Shown: positions 27,298-36,907 of the stretch, piece after piece
Numbering within the stretch: position 1 is the stretch's first letter
Layout of the letters: every line of letters begins with the position of its first letter
Origin: Paenibacillaceae bacterium
Lineage (GTDB): Bacteria > Bacillota > Clostridia > Lachnospirales > Lachnospiraceae
Reading direction: 5' to 3'
Length of the DNA: 36,919 nucleotides
Assembly: GCA_015057705.1 (NCBI GenBank)
Contig: SVDU01000031.1
Span: 1-36,919 of the forward strand
Program-made: the position numbers and the translations under genes
The notes under the pieces: model-generated
The model's database searches: none
What the model was told of the DNA's origin: nothing
What the model saw: the letters and a program-made list of their open reading frames with translations, nothing else

Positions 27298-27553
27298 ACC
27301 CGCTTCCACTGGATTTAAGAATGGAAATTATCTAAGAAAATATTCACTATTTATTCACAAATTAATTCTGTATTACTAAAACATGTATTATTTTATGATA
27401 AACAGTAAAATTTATCTTTTGTATACATATTGACCTGTTTTTATAAAAATAACACGGCTCTTTTCATTGACATTTTACAGGAAATAGGCTAACTTAAAAA
27501 ATGGCAGCGTTGGGTATAAATACATCTATAATAGAAAGGACTTGTCTGATATC

Positions 27554-29428
27554 ATGTGGAAAACACTGATTCCAAAAACTATACGAGGCAAAATCATGAT
27601 TTTAACAGCAGCAATCACGCTGCTTATCACAGTCCTTACAACCACGGTCTGTTTTTCAGTCTTTCAGTTATTTCTCAGAAGAAATCAGGTTCAGTCTGCA
27701 GAATTCAGTCTGCAGGTTGTGAGCAATAACATAGCAACAGACATGAAGGATATCATTTATTTCAGTAAATGGTGCTGCTCCAATGGAGTCATACAGGACT
27801 ATCTGGAAGCATTTAAAGATGTAAACAAGCTTCCAACAGCTTCCAATGATTCCAGCAATTTAAGGCAAATGGCTCTTTCCACCCATAACCGACTGAAAGA
27901 AGAATATTATAAAACCCGTTCCTACAAATATATTCGTGCAATCGTTTCTACAAATAATGAAAATAACTTTCTCCATATGACATCTTCCGTCAGCACCTCT
28001 TCTCCTTATGCTGCCAAACTAATAAGGAAGAGCGATTTTTTTGAACCTCTGTTTCATGCTGACGATTTTTTATGGATTGGGCTGATTCATGACCCATTAT
28101 CTTCTATCAGTCAGGGAGAATTCATTCCAATTGTACGTCCCGTTTATGACAAATTTAATTCGGAAATCATCGGATGGACTTATGTTGAAATTTCAACCAG
28201 ACTGTTTACGGACTATCTGGCAACCTATCCCCTTCCAGATGACAGTCTTTTTTTCATTAATATGGGAGATAAGACCTATCGTTTTCAGTCCAATACTCTG
28301 GTGGAAACAAAAAAGCCCTATGAGATTTCGGAAAATTCAGCCAGAAAGGAATCTTTCTTAGCAGGCACTCTGGTTCATTCCGTAACCATGAGTGGCGGAG
28401 AAAAACGAATTCTTATTGAACGTCCCATTGATGGTGTCAACGATTGGAGTATATCCCAGATTTTGTCAGAACAGCAGTTTAAACAGCAAAAGAATTTATA
28501 TACACTCCTGATTATCGGCATCTGCTTTTTTATTGTATCTATGGGCATCCTGCTTGCATTCTTTTTAAACCGCTTTATTATGGAGCCAATCCATAAACTG
28601 AGTCATAAGATAGACAGTATTTCAACCGGAGATTTTTCCAGAGACAATACCATTGAATGGAATCATGAGCTGGGTCAGATCGGCAGAGGAATTAATAACA
28701 TGTCCGGCAATATTATCACGCTGATGGAAAAACGTGTATCCGATGAAAAACAGAAAAAGGATCTGGAATATCAGATTCTTCAAAGCCAGATCAATCCTCA
28801 TTTTCTCTACAACACGCTGAATTCCATTAAGTGGATGGCGACCATTCAGAATGCGGGAGGCATCGCAGACATGACAACTGCCCTGGCCCGGCTTTTAAAG
28901 AACGTTTCCAAAGGAACTGCTTCCATGATTCCGCTGAGAGAAGAACTGGATCTTATCAAGGACTATTTTTTAATACAGCAGTACCGTTACGGCGGCAGTG
29001 TGACCATTGAATATCAGATTCAGTCTGATGAACTTTATAACTGCCAGATTCACCGGTTCTCTCTTCAGCCCATTATAGAAAATGCTCTCTTTCATGGAAT
29101 CGAACCAAAAGGAGCTGCAGGCAGGATCATTGTTTCAGCCGAAGCGGAAGAAATCGCTGGAGAAAAAGGACTGATGATCCGTGTGACCGATAACGGAATC
29201 GGAATGTCGGAGGAAATGATCGAGAAAGTACTTCGGGAAGATACCGATTCTCACAACAAAACGGAGTTCTTCCGGCACGTAGGGATTAGTAATGTAAACA
29301 AGCGGATTCAGTATGATTTCGGTTCAGAATACGGAATTACAATTACCAGCCGGCAAGGTGAATTTACTACCATGACCATTCGGCTTCCTTACGTACTGTT
29401 TACAGAAAAACAATTGGCAGAAAGGTAA
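27554..29428 (+). CDS. YesM-type sensor histidine kinase
   Basis: A 624-aa membrane sensor of the two-component system controlling this locus. It has TM1 at about 15-38, an extracellular dCache-like sensor (about 39-315), TM2 at about 316-342, HAMP to about 395, and the LytS/YesM-type His-kinase domain with phospho-acceptor His416 in QINPHFLYNTLNS. The ATPase follows (IIENALFHGIEPKG, DNGIGM). This class typically senses external sugars or oligosaccharides. I prefer ATG 27554. AGAAAGGA (27533-27540) is 13 nt upstream, rather far, while the in-frame TTG 27542 is only one base from it. The regulator gene follows by 5 bp. Confidence 0.92.
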   Translation: MWKTLIPKTIRGKIMILTAAITLLITVLTTTVCFSVFQLFLRRNQVQSAEFSLQVVSNNIATDMKDIIYFSKWCCSNGVIQDYLEAFKDVNKLPTASNDSSNLRQMALSTHNRLKEEYYKTRSYKYIRAIVSTNNENNFLHMTSSVSTSSPYAAKLIRKSDFFEPLFHADDFLWIGLIHDPLSSISQGEFIPIVRPVYDKFNSEIIGWTYVEISTRLFTDYLATYPLPDDSLFFINMGDKTYRFQSNTLVETKKPYEISENSARKESFLAGTLVHSVTMSGGEKRILIERPIDGVNDWSISQILSEQQFKQQKNLYTLLIIGICFFIVSMGILLAFFLNRFIMEPIHKLSHKIDSISTGDFSRDNTIEWNHELGQIGRGINNMSGNIITLMEKRVSDEKQKKDLEYQILQSQINPHFLYNTLNSIKWMATIQNAGGIADMTTALARLLKNVSKGTASMIPLREELDLIKDYFLIQQYRYGGSVTIEYQIQSDELYNCQIHRFSLQPIIENALFHGIEPKGAAGRIIVSAEAEEIAGEKGLMIRVTDNGIGMSEEMIEKVLREDTDSHNKTEFFRHVGISNVNKRIQYDFGSEYGITITSRQGEFTTMTIRLPYVLFTEKQLAER

Positions 29429-29433
29429 TTAAT

Positions 29434-31047
29434 ATGACAAAATTATTGATCGTGGATGACGAACCACTGGTTCAGATCGGAATAAAGTCCATGTTAAACT
29501 GGACAGACTACGGGATTGAAATCTGCGGCACTGCAGTAAATGGTCAGAATGCACTGGACTTAATTGAGGAATATTCACCGGAAATCATCATTACGGATAT
29601 TCGCATGCCTATCATGAACGGTCTGGACCTTGCAAAGGCGTGCCGGGAAAAATACGGAAAAATTCCTCTGTTTATATTTCTCACAAGTTATGAAGAATTT
29701 CAGCTGATCAAAGAAGCAATGTCATATGAAGCAGTGGATTATCTAATCAAGCTGGAGTTAAATGCACAGTCCTTACTGGAATCCGTTCAAAAAGCTCTCT
29801 CCCGTTTAGAAAGTCTTCGGGTTTCCATCGAGTATAGGGAATCAGGCCGTCCTCTGCTTCAAAGCTATTACGAAAAATTTTTCATGCGGCTTTTACACAA
29901 TTTGTTTGACAGTGAGGAACAGTTTGATTTGCAGTCAAAGGATTTAAAGCTGAGTTTTACAGAGCACTGCTACTTTGCAGCATTTTGCGAAATACAGGAA
30001 AACAACCACGCCCATATGGAATACAGTAAGTTAATGAATCTGTATAGCAGTACTTTGCAAATGTACAGAGAAATTATAACCAGGTATCTTCCTGCCTATG
30101 TGGTGTCTCTGGATATGAAGCATTTTGCAGTTGTGTTTCACCTTGATTCCTTAGACGGATTTGAGGAAGATACGATTAAAAATGCCTTTCTCAATGCTTC
30201 GGAAATGGTAAACAATTATTTTAATGTAACTGTGTTAACCGGGGTGGGTTCCCCCTTCTCCCAGCCATTAAAAATCAGCGAATCCTACCAGGAAGCCCGT
30301 CAGGCCTTTGGGCGGATGAACCGGTCCCAGTCCATCGCTTTTTTTAATAGCGGCGATACGGATTCCATCCGAAATGCATTTAATATTTCAGTCTTTAAAG
30401 GGGAAATTACAAAGGCATTTAATGAATTTGATACGGATGTACTCTCCCGCACCTTAACAGAAATCATAGAACTGTTTGAAGCTCACCCGCTGCGTTTTTC
30501 CCAGGCAGCAGACGGTGCCTGTAACATTCTTTATCTGGCATTGTCTCTTCTTCCCGATGGAGAGGCAAATATGGCGGAGATTTTCTCTTCTTATAGTGAT
30601 GGCTACCGTTCGATTTACCGGTTTAGCAATGTGGAACAGATCGTTGAGTGGATGACCGTACTCCGTGATGGTTTGTGCGAGATTTTAAAATCCAAACGAA
30701 AGACCTATAAGGCTCATGTCATTACAAACGTACAAAAGTATATTCACAATCACGTCGCTGAAAAGCTCACTCTAAATGAGGTTGCCGGAGTTTTCGGACT
30801 AAGCCCTAATTATTTAAGCATTCTGTTTAAAAAGAACTGCCACCTGGGATTTTCGGAATACATCGCCCAGGCTAAGATCAATAAAGCAAAGACTCTTCTC
30901 CTGGAACAGGATATGAAGATTTATGAGGTAGCCGACCAGCTGGGCTTTGAAAGCGCTTTTTATTTCAGCAAGGTATTTAAAAAAGTCACCGGATACTCTC
31001 CCAGGGATTTTATTCAGCAAAATACTATGGATCCGGAAGAAGAATAA
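29434..31047 (+). CDS. YesN-type response regulator, AraC family
   Basis: A 537-aa transcription activator. The receiver domain (1-120) has acidic pocket Asp8/Asp9, phospho-acceptor Asp55 in ITDIRMP, Thr84 and Lys106. A long middle region (about 150-420) is followed by two AraC-type helix-turn-helices in the last 100 residues (LTLNEVAGVFGLSPNYLSIL and KIYEVADQLGFESAFYFSKV). It is the partner of the upstream kinase and probably activates both the divergent importer operon and its own. AAAGG lies 8 nt before the ATG. The lyase gene follows by 12 bp, which ties the regulator to glycan degradation. Confidence 0.93.
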   Translation: MTKLLIVDDEPLVQIGIKSMLNWTDYGIEICGTAVNGQNALDLIEEYSPEIIITDIRMPIMNGLDLAKACREKYGKIPLFIFLTSYEEFQLIKEAMSYEAVDYLIKLELNAQSLLESVQKALSRLESLRVSIEYRESGRPLLQSYYEKFFMRLLHNLFDSEEQFDLQSKDLKLSFTEHCYFAAFCEIQENNHAHMEYSKLMNLYSSTLQMYREIITRYLPAYVVSLDMKHFAVVFHLDSLDGFEEDTIKNAFLNASEMVNNYFNVTVLTGVGSPFSQPLKISESYQEARQAFGRMNRSQSIAFFNSGDTDSIRNAFNISVFKGEITKAFNEFDTDVLSRTLTEIIELFEAHPLRFSQAADGACNILYLALSLLPDGEANMAEIFSSYSDGYRSIYRFSNVEQIVEWMTVLRDGLCEILKSKRKTYKAHVITNVQKYIHNHVAEKLTLNEVAGVFGLSPNYLSILFKKNCHLGFSEYIAQAKINKAKTLLLEQDMKIYEVADQLGFESAFYFSKVFKKVTGYSPRDFIQQNTMDPEEE

Positions 31048-31059
31048 GGAGAATACATC

Positions 31060-32868
31060 ATGATTACAGAAATTTTTCAGCAATTAACGAAACCCATTAC
31101 CAGCTTTAATCCATTATTTCCTGCTTCCAACCGGGATTCCTGGGAAGGTCTGCCAGAAGAACTACGATCACGTCTGATTCAGGACGGGGAGCAATATCTT
31201 GGCTTTCCATACCCTACCCTTCCTGCAACTGAATTCATGGAATTCTCCAGAACAGGAAACCGGAGTCATTTTCAGGATAAAATGTTTTTAAGGAGAACCG
31301 TTTTAAATTCTCTTATTCTGGCCGAATGTGCAGAATACAAAGGACGATTTCTGGACGATATCATCAACGGACTTTATTTAATCTGCGAAGAAAATGCGTG
31401 GCAGCTCCCTGCCCATAACTCTTATATCCGGGATACACCCCAATTCATCCTTCCTGACGTAACCCGGCCTGTCATTGATTTATTCGCTGCTGAAACCGGA
31501 GCGGTTCTGTCTATAGCAGAGTATCTTCTGCGGCAGGAGCTTCTTTTAGTAAGTCCCTTCCTGTCTGCAATGATTAATAAAAATCTGGAAGAGCGGATCT
31601 TTCGGCCTTATCTGAATGAACATTTCTGGTGGATGGGCGATGGCAAAAGTCCCATGAACAACTGGACGGTATGGTGTACACAGAATGTACTTCTCTCTGC
31701 ATTTACAAGAGATCTTGATGAAGTGAGGAAGCAACTGATTCTTGAGAAAGCATGCCAAAGCATCGATTACTTTCTTGATGAATACGGAGAAGACGGGTGC
31801 TGTGACGAGGGAGCGCAGTATTATCGTCATGCAGGATTATGTCTGTTTAATTGTCTGGAGGTATTGAACGGAATCACAGATAATTCCTTTCAAACCATAT
31901 ACTCGAATAAAAAGGTTAAGAACATAGCAGCATATATTTTAAATGTTCATATTGACGGGATCTATTATGTTAATTTTGCAGACTGTTCTCCTGTCGCCGG
32001 ACGCTGCGGTGCCAGAGAATTCTTATTTGGCAAACGGACGGGGAACCAGGAACTGATGGCATTCGCTGCTTCTGATTATCAAAACGGGGAAGATCCCCTG
32101 GATGTCGGGGAACACAATTTATTTTACCGTCTCCAGACTGTTTTCACATATGGGGAAATGCTTACCTTTGACAAAACTCCTTCTATTAAACATAAGGATT
32201 ACTGGTATGAAAGTGTTGGAATCTTCATTGCAAGGGATGACCATCGGTACTTAGCCGTCAAAGCAGGCGATAACAATGACAGCCACAATCACAACGATAC
32301 CGGCAGCTTTACCATTTATAAAGATGGCAAGCCGCTGCTGATCGATATAGGTGTGGAAACCTATACCAAAAAGACATTTTCTCCGGAACGGTATGATATA
32401 TGGACCATGCAGTCCCGTTACCACAACCTACCCTCTTTCCTGGATGGAAATAATGAAATTATTCAGAAAGACGGAGCTTCTTTTGCTGCAAAAAATGTCT
32501 CTTACGAGCTTGGTTCTACTGTGTGCAGCATTACAATGGACATTGCCGGCGCTTACCCGGACAGCCGGATTCATTCTTATGAGCGAAGTGCTGTCATGAA
32601 AAAGGGTGAACAGATTGTTATAACGGATCATTACGAAGGGGAAGGTTTACAGCCGGTATTATCCCTTATGTTTTATGAGGAACCAACATTAGATGGGAAT
32701 CAGATAAAAATCGGAGATCTTGGAACTGTAAATGTAACAGGCAGTACTCATATGAGAAAGGAATGCCTTCCCATAACAGATGACAGGCTAAAAACAACCT
32801 GGAAGCATGATATTTACCGGATTCTGGTGTCAATGGATTTAAACGATTTAGTATTAACCATAGAATAG
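31060..32868 (+). CDS. Heparinase II/III-like polysaccharide lyase, cytoplasmic
   Basis: A 602-aa enzyme of the heparinase II/III superfamily. The N-terminal alpha/alpha toroid (about 60-350; QLPAHNSYIRDTPQFILPD, NNWTVWCTQNVLLSAF, DEGAQYYRHAGLCLFNC) carries candidate catalytic Tyr/His residues. The C-terminal beta-sandwich begins near 380, with DSHNHNDTGSFTIY at about 407-420 and PLLIDIGVETYTKKTFS. Lyases of this kind cleave uronic-acid polysaccharides by beta-elimination, giving unsaturated ends that suit GH88. There is no signal peptide or anchor, so it should act on imported oligosaccharides. AAGGAGA precedes the ATG. Specificity (heparan, hyaluronan, chondroitin, alginate) cannot be assigned. 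Confidence 0.88.
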   Translation: MITEIFQQLTKPITSFNPLFPASNRDSWEGLPEELRSRLIQDGEQYLGFPYPTLPATEFMEFSRTGNRSHFQDKMFLRRTVLNSLILAECAEYKGRFLDDIINGLYLICEENAWQLPAHNSYIRDTPQFILPDVTRPVIDLFAAETGAVLSIAEYLLRQELLLVSPFLSAMINKNLEERIFRPYLNEHFWWMGDGKSPMNNWTVWCTQNVLLSAFTRDLDEVRKQLILEKACQSIDYFLDEYGEDGCCDEGAQYYRHAGLCLFNCLEVLNGITDNSFQTIYSNKKVKNIAAYILNVHIDGIYYVNFADCSPVAGRCGAREFLFGKRTGNQELMAFAASDYQNGEDPLDVGEHNLFYRLQTVFTYGEMLTFDKTPSIKHKDYWYESVGIFIARDDHRYLAVKAGDNNDSHNHNDTGSFTIYKDGKPLLIDIGVETYTKKTFSPERYDIWTMQSRYHNLPSFLDGNNEIIQKDGASFAAKNVSYELGSTVCSITMDIAGAYPDSRIHSYERSAVMKKGEQIVITDHYEGEGLQPVLSLMFYEEPTLDGNQIKIGDLGTVNVTGSTHMRKECLPITDDRLKTTWKHDIYRILVSMDLNDLVLTIE

Positions 32869-32882
32869 ATTCAGAAAAGAAT

Positions 32883-32925
32883 AGGGCAGAAATACATACA
32901 AAAGGATTTCTGCCCTGATTTTCTG
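32883..32925. terminator. Bidirectional terminator between lyase and hppA genes
   Basis: AGGGCAGAAAT and ATTTCTGCCCT pair perfectly (11 bp) around a 12-nt loop. GATTTTCTG follows on the plus strand and ATTCTTTTCTG on the minus, so it can end both converging transcripts. Confidence 0.85.
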
Positions 32926-32929
32926 ATTA

Positions 32930-35071
32930 TCATCCAAACAGATTAAAGGTAAGGAAAATAGTAGCTGTCAGAGAAGCCACCAGAGATACAACCGTTATCT
33001 GAGTATTAATTGACGGACCTGCTGTATCTTTAAATGGATCTCCTACTGTATCTCCCACTACACCTGCCTTATGAGCTGGTGAATTTTTGCCTCCATTATT
33101 CCCCGCCTCGATGTATTTCTTTGTATTATCCCACAGTCCTCCTGAATTGGACATGAATAATGCGAATAATAATCCGCTGACAATATTTCCAGTAATGAAA
33201 CCGCCGATGGACTGTACGCCTCCGATAAATCCAACTAATAATGTGGCAATGATGGTCATAAGTCCGGCTGGAACCAACTCCTTAATTGCGCCGTCAGTGG
33301 CAATTTCAATACACTTGTCGTATTCCGGAACAACGCCTTCTTTTCCCTCTTTTAATCCGGCAATCTCTCTGAACTGGCGGTGAATTTCAGAAACCATACG
33401 CTGTGCATTCCGGTCAACACCAAGCATCAGCATGGCTGAAAACAATGCAGGAATTGCTGCACCGATTAATAATCCAAAAAAGACATTGGGATTAATCACA
33501 TCAAAGCCTGTGATCTTATCCATAATTGCTCCTGCCGAAACAGCATTAAGCTCATCAATTGCACCGTTCACCTCACTCATAAATGCTCCCAGCAAGGCGA
33601 TTACTGTAAGACCGGCAGCCCCGATGGCAAACCCTTTTGTCACTGCCTTTACTGTATTTCCTGCGCTGTCCAGGGAATCGGTTATCTCAAGCGCCTTGTC
33701 GCCAAGATCTCCCATCTCAACCAGACCTCTTGCATTATCAACGATAGGTCCATACGCATCGTTAGATATAATCATACCTACAATTGATAACATTCCAACT
33801 GCAGCCATGGATATTCCAAACATGGCATATTCCACACTTCCTCCGCCCATTGGATAGCAAAGTTTGTAGGCAGCAAGTGCTGATACGCCAATTCCGATCA
33901 TAGACGGAAGGGTACTCATTAAACCATAGCTGATTCCGGATAAGATTGTAAATGCAGGTCCGGACTCACAGGCCTTTGCCACTGCACGAACCGGAGGTCT
34001 TTTGTCATCCGTAAAGTAATCACTGGCAAGACCAATGACAACACCTACCAAAAGACCAATCACGCTGGCCCCCCAGATCCGCCAGGAAAAACCGAAAGCC
34101 CAGGTTGCGGCTGCAGTCAGCACGCCGTACAGTCCCGTTGTTACGTATGTATTTGTATTTAATGCCAAAGTAGGATCTCCGCCCTCTTTCATTCTTGCGG
34201 TCATTACCCCCACCATGGAAGCCAGAAGACCAACTGCTGCATAGCAGAAAACCATGGCTGCATTGTTGGCAGTCTGACCAGCTGCCTTACAAGCACCATC
34301 AAGGGAAACTGCCATAACCAGCGCAGCTGCCATGGAGGCCACATTGGAATCAAATAAATCCGCCCCCATTCCAGCCACATCTCCTACATTATCCCCTACA
34401 TTATCAGCAATAACTGCAGGATTTCTGGGATCATCCTCAGGAATTCCAAGTTCAACCTTACCAACCAGATCCGCACTGATATCTGCTGTTTTCGTAAAGA
34501 TACCGCCGCCTGCCTTTGCAAAAAGAGCCATGGAGCTTGCACCGAAGCTGAATCCCAGAAGTGCTGTGGTATTATTTGTCACGAGTAAAACCAGAGTCAC
34601 GCCCAGAAGACTGGATCCCACAACTGCCATACCCATAACAGCTCCGCCTCGAAATCCAGACATGAATGACTGTTTAATCCCCTTAGTGGAAGCCTCCGCC
34701 GCTTTCACATTAGCGATTGTTGCAATACTGATACCAATTTTACCCGCAATCGCGGAAAAAACTGTGCCGAACAAATACGAAGCTGCCATAATGACGTTGC
34801 CAATAATATTTCCCCTCCATATGGGTGAAGGAAGAAATATTAAAATAACAACTGCTGCTACAAGACAAAAGCGTGATAAAGTCTTGTATTCTTTTGTGAG
34901 AAATGTGTTTGCGCCATTGCGAATCAATTTACTTATTTCCGCTATCCTTTGATTGGAGGAAGGCTGTGCTTCAACCCATCGGTAAAGCCAGAATGCTACG
35001 CCAAAAGCAAGCATTGAAATAATAATAGATAAGATCTGAAAAAACTGTAAATTAAGTACCAAAGAGCTCAT
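32930..35071 (-). CDS. hppA: Membrane-bound proton-translocating pyrophosphatase
   Basis: A 713-aa pump with about 16 helices that couples pyrophosphate hydrolysis to ion export. Active-site signatures are complete: GIPEDDPRNPAVIADNVGD, NVGDVAGMGADLFDS and GDTVGDPFKDTAGPSIN. The position that decides potassium dependence is Lys (GNTVKAVTKGF); K-dependent enzymes have Ala there, so this should be a K-independent type, most of which pump protons. The ATG (35069-35071) abuts GGGAG with no spacer. In-frame TTG at codon 4 would have a 9-nt spacer, so the true start may be three residues later. Confidence 0.95.
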   Translation of the reverse strand: MSSLVLNLQFFQILSIIISMLAFGVAFWLYRWVEAQPSSNQRIAEISKLIRNGANTFLTKEYKTLSRFCLVAAVVILIFLPSPIWRGNIIGNVIMAASYLFGTVFSAIAGKIGISIATIANVKAAEASTKGIKQSFMSGFRGGAVMGMAVVGSSLLGVTLVLLVTNNTTALLGFSFGASSMALFAKAGGGIFTKTADISADLVGKVELGIPEDDPRNPAVIADNVGDNVGDVAGMGADLFDSNVASMAAALVMAVSLDGACKAAGQTANNAAMVFCYAAVGLLASMVGVMTARMKEGGDPTLALNTNTYVTTGLYGVLTAAATWAFGFSWRIWGASVIGLLVGVVIGLASDYFTDDKRPPVRAVAKACESGPAFTILSGISYGLMSTLPSMIGIGVSALAAYKLCYPMGGGSVEYAMFGISMAAVGMLSIVGMIISNDAYGPIVDNARGLVEMGDLGDKALEITDSLDSAGNTVKAVTKGFAIGAAGLTVIALLGAFMSEVNGAIDELNAVSAGAIMDKITGFDVINPNVFFGLLIGAAIPALFSAMLMLGVDRNAQRMVSEIHRQFREIAGLKEGKEGVVPEYDKCIEIATDGAIKELVPAGLMTIIATLLVGFIGGVQSIGGFITGNIVSGLLFALFMSNSGGLWDNTKKYIEAGNNGGKNSPAHKAGVVGDTVGDPFKDTAGPSINTQITVVSLVASLTATIFLTFNLFG

Positions 35072-35118
35072 CTCCCTTTCATTTATTAAGCAAAATTCGC
35101 TTTGCTTCCAATACTAGC

Positions 35119-35146
35119 ATTATAGTGTAATAAGTTCAAGCATCAA
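35119..35146 (-). promoter_or_regulatory. Promoter of hppA
   Basis: Perfect TATAAT (35119-35124) and TTGATG (35141-35146) with a 16-nt spacer on the minus strand, about 48 nt upstream of the start. The 435-bp gap 35072-35506 otherwise holds only very AT-rich sequence and the opposing promoter. Confidence 0.55.
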
Positions 35147-35372
35147 ATAAATGCTATCTTATAATTGAATATAATGCACATTGATCATAGGCATTTAAAC
35201 TATTTTTGTGCTATTTATTTGTATATTTTGTATATTCTGTTGTATTTTTGTTATTAAACACTGCTTATAACCTTATAGTTTATGACAATAATTAGATATA
35301 ACCAATCATTTGAATAATATATGTTTTCTGCAATATTAACAAATAATTAACAGACAAATATTCAAGTACGCA

Positions 35373-35402
35373 TTGACACAAATAATGATCATCGTTTAAA
35401 AT
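35373..35402 (+). promoter_or_regulatory. Promoter of the decarboxylase beta-subunit gene
   Basis: TTGACA (35373-35378) and TAAAAT (35397-35402), 18-nt spacer. This leaves an untranslated leader of about 95 nt with no stable hairpin that I can see. Confidence 0.5.
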
Positions 35403-35506
35403 AAAAATGTTTATTTTTATTGTTATTTCATAAATTTTATATTATATTTATTAAATATATCTGCAGTTTATACAAAAAGGAAACCTAGCTAAGGAGGATT
35501 TTCATT

Positions 35507-36655
35507 ATGGAATTTTTATTGTCAGGTGTCACAGCAATTACTTGGCAGCAGTTGGTTATGTATGGAATTGGTGGGTTATTAATCTATCTGGCCATAGTCA
35601 AAGGATTTGAACCTTCACTACTGCTGCCTATGGGTTTCGGAGCTATTCTCGTTAACCTTCCCTTGTCAGGAGTACTAAACCAGACGATTGAAGGAGTGGG
35701 GAATGTAAACGGAATAATCCAGTGGTTATTTGAGACTACCATTGAATCTTCTGAAGCTTTGCCAATTCTTTTGTTTATTGGAATTGGAGCTATGATCGAT
35801 TTCGGACCACTGCTCTCCAATCCAAAAATGTTCTTATTCGGCGGTGCTGCACAGTTTGGTATCTTTTTTACTATATTGCTGGCGGTAATCTTTAACTTTG
35901 ATCTAAATGATGCGGCTGCCATTGGTATTATCGGTGCTGCGGATGGTCCAACCTCTATTCTGGTTTCCCAGATCATGCACTCAAACTATATGGGAGCAAT
36001 CGCAGTTGCTGCATATTCTTATATGGCACTGGTACCGATTGTACAACCTTTTGCAATCAGACTGGTCACTACCAAAAAGGAACGAATGATCCGGATGGAA
36101 TATAATCCGGCATCAGTAACGAAATTAACCCGAATTCTGTTTCCAATTATAGTTACCATAGTTGCCGGTCTCATTGCACCCCAGTCTGTTGCACTGGTAG
36201 GCTTCCTTATGTTTGGAAATTTAATCAGAGAATGCGGCTGCCTGGGAAGTTTATCTGATACCGCGCAAACCACGCTTGCGAACCTTATCACTTTGCTTCT
36301 AGGTATCACAATTTCCTTTAGCATGCAGGCAGAAGCATTTGTAAATGTCAATACATTACTCATTATGTTGCTTGGATTAGTTGCATTTGTTTTTGACTCT
36401 ATTGGCGGTGTTTTATTTGCCAAGTTCCTGAATCTGTTTTTAAAGAACAAAATCAATCCGATGGTTGGCGCTGCCGGAATATCTGCTTTCCCCATGTCAG
36501 CCCGGGTCATTCAAAAAATGGGACTTAAGGAAGATCCGACCAATCATCTCCTGATGCATGCGATCAGCGCAAATGTAGCAGGCCAGATTGGTTCTGTTGT
36601 TGCAGGAGGCGTCGTAATCAATCTGGTTAGTCAGATTCTTAAGAATATGGCTTAG
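35507..36655 (+). CDS. Sodium-pumping decarboxylase beta subunit (OadB/GcdB/MmdB family)
   Basis: A 382-aa multi-spanning membrane subunit that couples decarboxylation of a biotin-bound carboxyl group to sodium export. Family marks are GFGAILVNLP, the re-entrant segment IGIIGAADGPTSILV with the sodium-binding Asp, MALVPIVQPFAIRLVT, and the C-terminal HAISANVAGQIGSVVAGGV holding the conserved Asn and Ser. AAGGAGG lies 9 nt before the ATG. The small gamma-like gene follows by 17 bp. No alpha subunit or biotin protein is nearby, so the substrate (oxaloacetate, methylmalonyl-CoA or glutaconyl-CoA) cannot be assigned. Confidence 0.93.
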   Translation: MEFLLSGVTAITWQQLVMYGIGGLLIYLAIVKGFEPSLLLPMGFGAILVNLPLSGVLNQTIEGVGNVNGIIQWLFETTIESSEALPILLFIGIGAMIDFGPLLSNPKMFLFGGAAQFGIFFTILLAVIFNFDLNDAAAIGIIGAADGPTSILVSQIMHSNYMGAIAVAAYSYMALVPIVQPFAIRLVTTKKERMIRMEYNPASVTKLTRILFPIIVTIVAGLIAPQSVALVGFLMFGNLIRECGCLGSLSDTAQTTLANLITLLLGITISFSMQAEAFVNVNTLLIMLLGLVAFVFDSIGGVLFAKFLNLFLKNKINPMVGAAGISAFPMSARVIQKMGLKEDPTNHLLMHAISANVAGQIGSVVAGGVVINLVSQILKNMA

Positions 36656-36672
36656 GTGAAAGGAGCATTATT

Positions 36673-36828
36673 ATGAATACACAAAATATAATTTACGCTT
36701 TAGAGATTATGGGAAAAGGTATGGCTTCCATATTTATAGTAATTGGAATCTTAACAGCAATTGTAGTCCTGCTCTCTAAGATTACAAATACATTTAAATT
36801 GAAACAGGACAACTCTAAAAAAGACTGA
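36673..36828 (+). CDS. Small OadG-like gamma subunit (51 aa)
   Basis: A 51-residue protein with one transmembrane helix at about 18-36 (ASIFIVIGILTAIVVLL) preceded by LEIMGKGM and followed by a charged tail ending NSKKD. This is the form of the OadG family (LxxxGxGM then a helix), which anchors the decarboxylase complex beside the beta subunit. AAAGGAG lies about 9 nt before the ATG. It has no Pro/Ala linker or C-terminal zinc-binding His residues seen in long gamma subunits, so it is a minimal version. A terminator follows. Confidence 0.75.
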   Translation: MNTQNIIYALEIMGKGMASIFIVIGILTAIVVLLSKITNTFKLKQDNSKKD

Positions 36829-36849
36829 TAATATCATTCTGTTTAAAAA

Positions 36850-36864
36850 AGTGTCTTCGACACT
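36850..36864 (+). other. Short perfect hairpin after the gamma-like gene
   Basis: AGTGTC-TTC-GACACT, a 6-bp stem with a 3-base loop and no T-run; it precedes the main terminator. Confidence 0.4.
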
Positions 36865-36871
36865 CTCAACT

Positions 36872-36907
36872 CCCCTGCCCCTCACTCATGAGGGGTTTGG
36901 GGTTTTT
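36872..36907 (+). terminator. Terminator closing the decarboxylase subunit operon
   Basis: CCCC-TG-CCCCTC pairs with GAGGGG-TTT-GGGG, a bulged GC-rich stem with a 6-nt loop, followed by TTTTTCTTTG. It shows that the beta and gamma-like genes end the transcript. Confidence 0.85.
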
